Assembly: GCA_051745935.1 (NCBI GenBank)
Contig: JBNJEM010000067.1
Location: forward strand, 1 to 19,891
Reading direction: 5' to 3'
Length of the DNA stretch: 19,891 bases
Source: JBNJEM01 sp051745935
GTDB taxonomy: Bacteria; Planctomycetota; Planctomycetia; Pirellulales; Pirellulaceae
Of the stretch, positions 14,012 to 19,891 are shown one piece after another. The notes under the pieces are model-generated. The model was given only the letters and a program-made list of their open reading frames with translations, had not been told where the DNA came from and searched no databases. Positions within the stretch are counted from its first letter, which is position 1, and each line of letters begins with the position of its first letter. A program made the translations under genes and the position numbers.

Positions 14012-15956
14012 CGAGTTCCCTCCTGTCTTTCATATCATACAACTTGCGTTCCGCCTTCTTGTTAATGCTCAGCTTCTCGCGTGCGTCATCGAGTCGCCGC
14101 AGGATCAACGTGGTCGCCCGCTCCACGTCATCGCAGTCGTGAAACGAGGCCCCGAACAGTTCTTGCGTCTCTTCATTCAAGAACCGCCGCACGTTCTCGG
14201 ACCCGGAAACATGGAAGGGGTGCCCCAGGATGACGTCGATTCCCGAAGCGACAAAGTAGCATCCAATGGCCACGGCCTTCTCGCTCATCCATTCCGGCGC
14301 GACGCCGACGGCGGGGACTTGCGAAATGTCGTCGCCAAGCCCTCCCTCCAAGACGATCTCCGTGGCCGCTTCCAGAATGCGGGAGTTGTCCACGCAGCTT
14401 CCCATATGCAGCACCGGTGGGATTCCCACGGTTTCGCAGACTTCCCTGAGACCGGGACCAGCAATCTCCAAGGCCGCCTCCGGGGTGAGCATCCCTTGCT
14501 TGGCCGAGGAAATGGCCGCACAGCCTGTTTTGAGCACCAATACGTTTTGTTGAATCAATTCGCGAGTCAAACCGTTAATGTAGTCGTCCAGCTTCGTATG
14601 TGGATTATTGCAGCCCACGATGCCGACCACGCCCTTGACCCGATTCTGAATAATGGCATCGTTGAGCGGCCGGAACGAAGCGCGGAAGGTCCCCCCCAAC
14701 ATGTACTTGATCGATTCGACGCTGAACCCCGCCACCAGCGGTTTCCGTTCGTCGGGAATGGCCACCTTCTTGGGGTCGCGATTCTTGTAATTGTCGATGG
14801 CCCGGAAGAGAAGTGCCTTGGCCGACTCCATGGCATCGGACTCCGCGAACGGCATGTGAGTCGCGCCGGGGGTCTTGGCGATCTCACTGGTGGAAACAAT
14901 CTCAGTGTGGTAGGCGGCGGCCACCTCCGGCAAACTGGGCATGCAGCACTGCACGTCAACGAGCATCATTTCCACCGCGCCGGTGACCACTGCCAGCTCC
15001 TGCTGGAGAAAATTTCCGGCCAGTGGAATCCCGTGCCGCATGAGAATCTCATTGGCCGTGCAACAGATGCCCGCGAGCGTGACTCCCGCCGCGCCGGCCT
15101 GCCGCGCGTATCGCTTCACATCCGGAGCTTGCGAGGCAATCGCCAGCATGTCCGAAAGTTCCGGCTCGTGACCATGGACAACCAAGTTGACGGTATCGGC
15201 CCCCAGTACCCCGAGATTCGCCTTGCCTCGCACCGGCACCGGCGTGCCAAAGAGGATGTCCGAGACCAGCGAAGCAATCCGGGATCCACCCCAGCCATCG
15301 GCCAGCGCCGTGCGGAAGGCCTGCAGCAAGATGCTGCGATAGTCGTGGTCCACGCCGATGTGCGTGCGGTGCATGGACTCCACGATCACGCGGTCGATCC
15401 CCAGCGGGGTCACGCCGCGATTGCGCCAACGGGCTTGTTGTTTGACGGGGGCCAGCCGTACCGTCTCCAGAGGCTGTTCCTGGCTGGAGAATTCCCCCAG
15501 CAAGCGATCGGCTAAATCGCGAGCAACCTCTTCCTTCTCTCGGCCCGACTCCTCTACTTCGAATTGTCGGGCCGCGCGGCGCAACGCCGCTTCATCGCGA
15601 ATGTGGTAGTCCCCCCCCTGGCCCTCGGCGACTTTCTTGAGCAACAACACCAGATGACGGCCATGATCCGAATGGGCGGCGGCACCGCCGGCAACCTCCC
15701 GCAGGAAATTGCGAGCCACAATGGTGTCGGCATCCGCCCCGCATATGCCCGTTGGCGACTTTTTGGTGATCCGGCACGGTCCCATATGGCAGATTCTGCA
15801 GCACGCGCCCGACGTTCCAAACCCACACCGCCGGCCCTGCGACCGCGTCCGGGAAAAGACCGTCGAAACATCGTCCCGCTCCGCCTTCGCCAGAGTCAGG
15901 GCCGAAGCTTCATCCGATACACAATCGTGGACGTCTCGTTGATTCTCGGCTGACAT
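14004..15956 (-). CDS. acsA: Ni-Fe carbon monoxide dehydrogenase catalytic subunit (bacterial CODH of CODH/ACS)
   Basis: This enzyme interconverts CO and CO2 and feeds CO to acetyl-CoA synthase. It is 650 aa from the chosen start. D-cluster cysteines are C44 and C52. The B-cluster is C53, C56, C61 and C72 ('CCRICHMGPC', 'GIC'). C-cluster ligands are in 'VHGHEP' (about 261-263), 'GICCTANE' (298/299), 'VQCCMPS' (337/338), 'VGCNN' (449), 'KTGCAA' (479) and 'MGSCVDNSR' (521), so it should be catalytically complete. The ATG at 15956 is chosen because GGGAG and AAAGGA lie just upstream; ATGs at 15977 and 16022 lack a ribosome-binding site. A 277-bp gap separates it from acsF. It contains an AT-rich inverted repeat CGTTT...AAACG near 16025-16039, which might mark a promoter or operator. 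Confidence 0.96.
   Translation of the reverse strand: MSAENQRDVHDCVSDEASALTLAKAERDDVSTVFSRTRSQGRRCGFGTSGACCRICHMGPCRITKKSPTGICGADADTIVARNFLREVAGGAAAHSDHGRHLVLLLKKVAEGQGGDYHIRDEAALRRAARQFEVEESGREKEEVARDLADRLLGEFSSQEQPLETVRLAPVKQQARWRNRGVTPLGIDRVIVESMHRTHIGVDHDYRSILLQAFRTALADGWGGSRIASLVSDILFGTPVPVRGKANLGVLGADTVNLVVHGHEPELSDMLAIASQAPDVKRYARQAGAAGVTLAGICCTANEILMRHGIPLAGNFLQQELAVVTGAVEMMLVDVQCCMPSLPEVAAAYHTEIVSTSEIAKTPGATHMPFAESDAMESAKALLFRAIDNYKNRDPKKVAIPDERKPLVAGFSVESIKYMLGGTFRASFRPLNDAIIQNRVKGVVGIVGCNNPHTKLDDYINGLTRELIQQNVLVLKTGCAAISSAKQGMLTPEAALEIAGPGLREVCETVGIPPVLHMGSCVDNSRILEAATEIVLEGGLGDDISQVPAVGVAPEWMSEKAVAIGCYFVASGIDVILGHPFHVSGSENVRRFLNEETQELFGASFHDCDDVERATTLILRRLDDAREKLSINKKAERKLYDMKDRRELVV
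14012..14024 (-). promoter_or_regulatory. Strong ribosome-binding site deciding a TTG start
   Basis: On the minus strand AGGAGGG (14018-14024) lies six bases before the TTG at 14009-14011. It is inside the last codons of acsA. It supports TTG as the true start of the acsB-acsD fusion and suggests translational coupling with acsA. The family N-terminus ('MS..I...AI.GA') fits this start. Confidence 0.75.
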
Positions 15957-16233
15957 GTACTCCCATTCCTTTGCCATTACTCGGTTGCGGGAAAAAGTGA
16001 CTCGGCTTGAAGTGAACGCCATTCGTTTAAATCAAACGCGCATCAACTCCCTTACGGACAAATCAATCGCGCCCAACACAACCGCCCAGGATGACAAACA
16101 CGGGATACATCGCCTCGGCATACCCCCCCTTTCCGATCGTGTTGGCGTATCTTACAGCCTCTCAATCGTCGCTGGCTCGTATTAGCAATTACCGCGAGGC
16201 GCGCTAACCGACCGCCCGTCGCGGGAACCGCCA

Positions 16234-17019
16234 TCACTCGCTCCGAACAGCAGTCGCTGGAACGTGGTTTTCGATCATGGTGTCTATTCCGGCCACCACA
16301 GGATTGTCCCTTGGCAATGCGATCACCGGCTCGCCGCGTTCAGCCTTTTCGGCCACCGCCACGTCATCGGGCAACCCAAGAAATGCGAACTCGCCGAAAT
16401 CAGGAGCCAGGGCCTGTTCGATATCCTTCCCGGCCTCCACGCTCCTGAGCCTGTTCGCGACGATGACCAATTCGTCGTATGCGATTTCCATCTCACCGGT
16501 CAACGCCCAAAGGCGTCGGAGGGTTTCAATCCCCCGCTTGGACGGGTCGGTGACCATGACCATCAAGTTCACTTTTGGCACGAGGCGACGAGACAGATTC
16601 TCCAGTCCCGCCTCGTTGTCCAAAACGACATACGGGTAGTAGGCGGACAACTGGTTGAGCGAGGCCTTCAACACGTTGTTCGCGTAACAATAACACCCGG
16701 GCCCCTCGGAACGGCCCATGGCAATGAGATCAAAACCATCCCCTTCCACCAGCGCTTCCGCGATTTTGAGTTCCAATAACCGTTGCTTGGAGACTCCCGT
16801 CGACATCCCTTTGCCGGCAATTTGCCTGGCTTCTTCCCGGAGACCTCCGATCGTGCACTCCGCCTTTACCCCCAGCGCCGCGTCGAGACACGTATTGGGA
16901 TCGGCATCCACCGCCAACGCCGGCGTGCACTGGCGGGCAATCAGCTGTCGAACCACCAACGCCGCGACCGTGGTTTTCCCGGTCCCCCCTTTTCCCGTCA
17001 CCGCGATCAAATATGACAT
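16234..17019 (-). CDS. acsF: CODH/ACS maturation ATPase, CooC-type (AcsF-like)
   Basis: This is a MinD/ParA-type P-loop ATPase of the CooC family, 261 aa, which helps insert nickel into CODH or acetyl-CoA synthase. The deviant Walker A motif KGGTGKT is at 10-16 (signature Lys K10, K15). Walker B-like 'VVLDNEAGLENLSRR' and the metal-binding CxC (C109, C111 in 'GPGCYCYANN') are present. The 'EGPGCYC' context and GKGGTGKTT variant resemble AcsF-type members rather than CooC1, which is inference. The ATG at 17019 is preferred to a TTG at 17058 because the P-loop then begins at residue 9, as usual in the family. No clear Shine-Dalgarno sequence precedes it. It is paired with a second CooC upstream; two paralogues are common in CODH/ACS clusters. 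Confidence 0.88.
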   Translation of the reverse strand: MSYLIAVTGKGGTGKTTVAALVVRQLIARQCTPALAVDADPNTCLDAALGVKAECTIGGLREEARQIAGKGMSTGVSKQRLLELKIAEALVEGDGFDLIAMGRSEGPGCYCYANNVLKASLNQLSAYYPYVVLDNEAGLENLSRRLVPKVNLMVMVTDPSKRGIETLRRLWALTGEMEIAYDELVIVANRLRSVEAGKDIEQALAPDFGEFAFLGLPDDVAVAEKAERGEPVIALPRDNPVVAGIDTMIENHVPATAVRSE

Positions 17020-17393
17020 GCGACAGACATCTCGCTTGCAAGGTCCCCTACGAATCAAAACAGCACAACGATTTTAACGCCTCGGCGACAAACCGCATCG
17101 GCCTTTACAGGCCGACGCGTTGTCTTACAGCCGGAAAGAAAACCTAGTTTCCACGTCCAAAGCGCCTTGGACGGCGGGAAATCCGAACCGTCTTGCCATG
17201 GCTCTCTCAAGAAGTTTACCGTGGTTCGGGGGGGTCACGGGCGCCGGGCTGGAAAGCCCGATGTCCGCCAAGCGGCCAAACAGTTACAACACAACGTCAT
17301 CCTTCGCCACGACAGAAACGACGCCAGCGTGCTAGAGCATCCCCGCCACGGAGGCTTGGGAAGCAGGGCGTCACCTCCGCTCCAAATACTGCA
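17020..17393. other. Intergenic region between cooC and acsF with hairpins
   Basis: There is no gene here. Two hairpins are clear. One is TCGGCCT (17098-17104) with AGGCCGA (17109-17115) and loop TTAC, extendable to an 11-bp stem with one mismatch. The other is CGGGCT (17245-17250) with AGCCCG (17255-17260) and loop GGAA. Neither is followed by a T-tract on the minus strand, so they are more like leader structures than intrinsic terminators. The segment at about 17159-17203 resembles 18307-18351. Confidence 0.4.
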
Positions 17394-18191
17394 TCACACT
17401 TGCCCGGCATCGGGACGAAACCCTCCAGCAAGGTGCTCGACAATCGAGCCGAGCCTGGCTACCTGTTCGTCGCCGATGTGATCGAGGACCGAACGATGGT
17501 CGCGGTCCGCGCGACGAAACCCATCGTCGTAGGGAATCATCCCGATAAGTCCGCCGTCAGGGAAAGCGGAGCCAATGAATTGTTCATCCCGGGCATCGGC
17601 CACCTTGTTTCCCACGACCTTGATATTGGTCACGCCAATCTCACCCGCCATGCGAATAATCCGGTACGCCGAATCAATGGACCGTTGCCCCGGTTCGACC
17701 ACGATAATCATGCCGTCCACGCGGCGGGCGGTTGCGCGCCCCAAATGCTCCAGACCTGCTTCCATGTCGATAATGAGTGATTCGTTTTTGTAAAGAACCA
17801 AATCCGCGATAAGCGAACTGGCAATTACGTTTTCCGGGCACGCACACCCACTCCCACCGCTCTCGATCGCGCCGAGCACCAATAGGGCGACGTCATTGTA
17901 TTTCAAGGCATACCGGTCCGCCAGGTCCGAAACTTCCGGGTTGAGCTTGAAAATCTGGCCGTATTGCCGCACCTTGGCCCCCGTGCGTTCCTCGATCATG
18001 GCCCGATGCTCGGCAATCGGTACAATGCCGCGCCGCATTTCAGCCGGCATGCCCAACGCCGACGCCAAGTTTGCGTCGGGGTCGGCGTCCAACGCGAGGA
18101 CCGTGGTACCCTGCCGCGCCAGCAGCATGGCCATTGCCCCCGCCAAAGTCGTTTTTCCGACGCCGCCTTTACCAGTTACTGCAAGTTTCAC
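17394..18191 (-). CDS. cooC: CODH nickel-insertion ATPase CooC
   Basis: This 265-aa P-loop ATPase couples ATP hydrolysis to nickel insertion in carbon monoxide dehydrogenase. The deviant Walker A motif KGGVGKT is at 8-14. 'ALDADPDANLA' (33-43) and the CxC metal site (C116, C118 in 'GSGCACPEN') follow. Walker B-like 'LIIDMEAGLEHLGR' and 'IVVEPGQRSIDSAYR' are also present, all as in characterised CooC1. The start is GTG with no visible ribosome-binding site, but the P-loop lies at the expected distance. It precedes the AcsF-like paralogue by about 370 bp and follows the methionine synthase by about 300 bp, all on the same strand. Confidence 0.92.
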   Translation of the reverse strand: MKLAVTGKGGVGKTTLAGAMAMLLARQGTTVLALDADPDANLASALGMPAEMRRGIVPIAEHRAMIEERTGAKVRQYGQIFKLNPEVSDLADRYALKYNDVALLVLGAIESGGSGCACPENVIASSLIADLVLYKNESLIIDMEAGLEHLGRATARRVDGMIIVVEPGQRSIDSAYRIIRMAGEIGVTNIKVVGNKVADARDEQFIGSAFPDGGLIGMIPYDDGFRRADRDHRSVLDHIGDEQVARLGSIVEHLAGGFRPDAGQV

Positions 18192-18488
18192 GATTCAAAC
18201 CACACGTCAACCAAAGTACCAGGAAGTCACAGGACCGACCGCGAACCGTGTTTTCCGTTCACGTGTCACTCTTTACAGCCCATCACCCAACTAGGCTTCC
18301 GATCCCAAAGCCCCTCCGATGGCGGGAAACCCGAATGGTTTTGTCGTGGCTTCCTAGCCACGAGGCACAGATCGATCTTTCTAGCCCTAGCGCTGCCGAT
18401 GCGGCGAAACTGGGCCAGGTTCGCTGATAACCGAGGTCAGCCTGGAATGGTCGGCGCGCGTCGCCGCCAAGCGGCTCAAACGTTCCAT
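18192..18488. other. Intergenic region between methionine synthase and cooC
   Basis: No gene is seen. A 7-bp hairpin, CGTGGCT (18345-18351) with AGCCACG (18356-18362) and loop TCCT, is present. The segment 18307-18351 resembles 17159-17203 upstream of acsF. Confidence 0.35.
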
Positions 18489-19559
18489 TCACGCATATTT
18501 CTCGCGCATCCTCCGCGACAACGCCTGTGTCAGCTGAAACACCCGCCGGGCATCATCCGGTTGCATGGATCCCGTCCCGCAGGAGGGCGTGAGGATTGCG
18601 CGATCGACGATTTCACCTTTTTCCATCCCCGTGGATGCCAGGCGGTCCATGCCTTCTTCGAGCGTCTTCTCGAGGTCCTCCACCGTCTGTTCTCGAATCG
18701 CCACCGACGTGGGCACGACGCCCCATGCCAGATAGCCGCCGCGTGCAAACAATGACTTCACCGAATCAGGATACATCGCGATTGTCTCGCCAAACTCGAA
18801 CGCATCGAAGTTGACGATGTCCGCGCCCGAGTCGATCGGGACGGCCCATTCGGTATTGCCACAGCAATGGATCCCTGCCAATGCGTTGTCGGCGTGGATC
18901 GCTTCGACCAGTTCGTTGATATGGGCCACCACGTCCTCGCGGTGGACCGACACATAGGTGGAACTGCCGAAACCAGCCAGGATCGGCTCGTCGATAAAAC
19001 AAATGACCTGTTCCGCATAGGGGCGGAACTTCTGGATTTGCCACCGGCTTTGCATGGCCAGGGACTTGACAACCACATCCCGGAATTCCTCGTTGTAGTA
19101 AATCGCCCGCTTGTTTTCATCCGTGATGCTTAGCGCCACGGTGCAAGGGCCGGTGGTTTGCACCTTGACAAAAGGAAGCTTGCCATCCTGGTTTTTCAAG
19201 CGACGCTCCAACGCATACAGGCCAGCCGCGTAATCCTCGGGAATCGCCATGCTGGAGCAATCGCCGCTCCCCTCATCCGGATCCATTGCCTCCACGTACG
19301 TCTCATAAAACTCACCGAACAATTCGGAATAGTCGCCAGACGTGTCAAAGTACGCCCGCCCCTCATCCCGATCGACAACCACGCAAGGCATTCCCTGGGC
19401 GTATTGCACTTCCATTTGTTCGTTCAGGCCCCGCTTGGGAAGCTGCGGCCATAAGGGAGCTTGAGTTAGCCGTGACAGTGATACCTCAACGGCCTGATCG
19501 GCGTCATCAAAAGGCATACTACCAATGCCAGTGGCAAGGAATTTGGGAACAACGGTCAT
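18489..19559 (-). CDS. Core methionine synthase-like methyltransferase (MetE C-terminal domain type, MesB-like)
   Basis: This 356-aa protein has the zinc methyltransferase (C-terminal) fold of MetE without the folate-binding N-terminal domain. 'FLATGIGSMPFDD' opens the barrel. 'CFIDEPILAGFG' (D190, E191) is the family's DEP motif. H231 and C233 in 'GIHCCGNTEW', with C327 in 'LTPSCGTG', are the likely zinc ligands, with E255 a candidate fourth. Core methionine synthases of the MesB family occur in anaerobes with the Wood-Ljungdahl pathway and are predicted to take methyl groups from the corrinoid Fe-S protein. Its position at the head of the CODH/ACS cluster fits. The ATG has AAGGAG seven bases upstream. 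Other possible roles are a different corrinoid-dependent methyl transfer. Confidence 0.75.
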   Translation of the reverse strand: MTVVPKFLATGIGSMPFDDADQAVEVSLSRLTQAPLWPQLPKRGLNEQMEVQYAQGMPCVVVDRDEGRAYFDTSGDYSELFGEFYETYVEAMDPDEGSGDCSSMAIPEDYAAGLYALERRLKNQDGKLPFVKVQTTGPCTVALSITDENKRAIYYNEEFRDVVVKSLAMQSRWQIQKFRPYAEQVICFIDEPILAGFGSSTYVSVHREDVVAHINELVEAIHADNALAGIHCCGNTEWAVPIDSGADIVNFDAFEFGETIAMYPDSVKSLFARGGYLAWGVVPTSVAIREQTVEDLEKTLEEGMDRLASTGMEKGEIVDRAILTPSCGTGSMQPDDARRVFQLTQALSRRMREKYA

Positions 19560-19703
19560 CGTGCATCTCCTTCCAGCCGTCGCGTCTGGTAAACACCCAC
19601 AAGTCCTTCACGGGGAATGCTCCGCAAGGTCGAAGGCGCTGGTCGCGCATGGAAGTCTTGTCGTTCAGTTGTTTCTGTTTTGTGGCAACGAAGACCAGCG
19701 GAA

Positions 19704-19807
19704 TATATTTCAGGCGGTTGGATTTTTCCGGGTGGAACGTTGCCCGACGCAAGCCGTCCTCCCGTTGGTCGGACTCGCGGCGGAGAAAGTCATCCGCGAC
19801 CGGTATA
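19704..19807 (+). repeat. TATA-bounded ~100-bp repeat, copy 5 (first of a tandem pair)
   Basis: This is a full copy, TATA to TATA, upstream of the methionine synthase gene (144 bp before its start codon). Its right TATA (19804-19807) is shared with copy 6, so the tandem period is exactly 100 bp. Confidence 0.95.
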
Positions 19808-19891
19808 TTTCAGGCGGTTGGATTTTTCCGGGTGGAACGTTGCCCGACGCAAGCCGTCCTCCCGTTGGTCGGACTCGCGGCGGAGAAAGTC
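19804..19891 (+). repeat. TATA-bounded ~100-bp repeat, copy 6 (cut by the window edge)
   Basis: This is the second tandem unit, identical to copy 5 over the 88 visible bases, ending at the window edge inside the repeat ('ggcggagaaagtc'). The array may continue beyond the window. Confidence 0.95.

Noticed and set aside
13944..15515. Long plus-strand open frame of 523 codons antisense to acsA, and similar ones at 3603-4571 and 185-1171
   Set aside because: They are mirror frames of GC-rich genes with complete catalytic motifs on the minus strand; their translations show no recognisable fold.
16023..19703. Cobalamin riboswitch upstream of the corrinoid and methionine genes
   Set aside because: I looked for the conserved B12-box pattern in the gaps on both strands and did not see it.
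19704..19891. CRISPR array
   Set aside because: The units are 100 bp and directly adjacent with no unique spacers, and no cas gene is present.

Overview
This window looks like a chromosomal segment of an anaerobic bacterium that has a Planctomycetota-like gene set and a bacterial Wood-Ljungdahl (reductive acetyl-CoA) carbonyl branch. The planctomycete-like signs are a secreted PQQ-type beta-propeller beginning 'WTRFRGPNG', a secreted formylglycine sulfatase, a Tat-exported DUF362 protein and a left-edge fragment of a small protein type I associate with planctomycetes. The taxonomic placement is inference from gene style; no rRNA is present.

Layout. Positions 1-6008 hold accessory genes: a partial small ORF off the left edge, a short-chain dehydrogenase (-), a beta-propeller lipoprotein-like or periplasmic protein (+), a sulfatase (-) and a DUF362 protein (+). 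Positions 6012-6515 hold the 3' relic of a corrinoid (MtaA/URO-D family) methyltransferase, split by a long palindromic element flanked by a 6-bp duplication. Positions 6781-19559, all on the minus strand, form the CODH/ACS cluster. In transcription order it is: core methionine synthase (MesB-like), cooC, acsF (cooC-like), acsA (CODH), an acsB-acsD fusion (acetyl-CoA synthase plus corrinoid protein small subunit), acsC (corrinoid Fe-S protein large subunit) and acsV (RACo, corrinoid reductive activator).

How the genes work together. AcsA reduces CO2 to CO. AcsC and AcsD form the corrinoid Fe-S protein that carries the methyl group. AcsB joins CO, methyl and CoA into acetyl-CoA. CooC and AcsF are nickel-insertion or maturation ATPases. 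AcsV rescues oxidised Co(II) corrinoid. The MesB-like enzyme probably draws methyl groups from the corrinoid protein to make methionine. No acsE methyltransferase and no folate-branch gene lies in the window.

The most unusual content is a roughly 100-bp repeat family bounded by TATA. There are six copies, all in one orientation: 2927, 6561, 10187, 11668, and a tandem pair at 19704 and 19804 that runs off the right edge. It is free of stops in four of six frames. One copy is translated in frame as 34 residues in the linker of the AcsB-AcsD fusion, which resembles the in-frame palindromic elements of Rickettsia in behaviour though not evidently in sequence.
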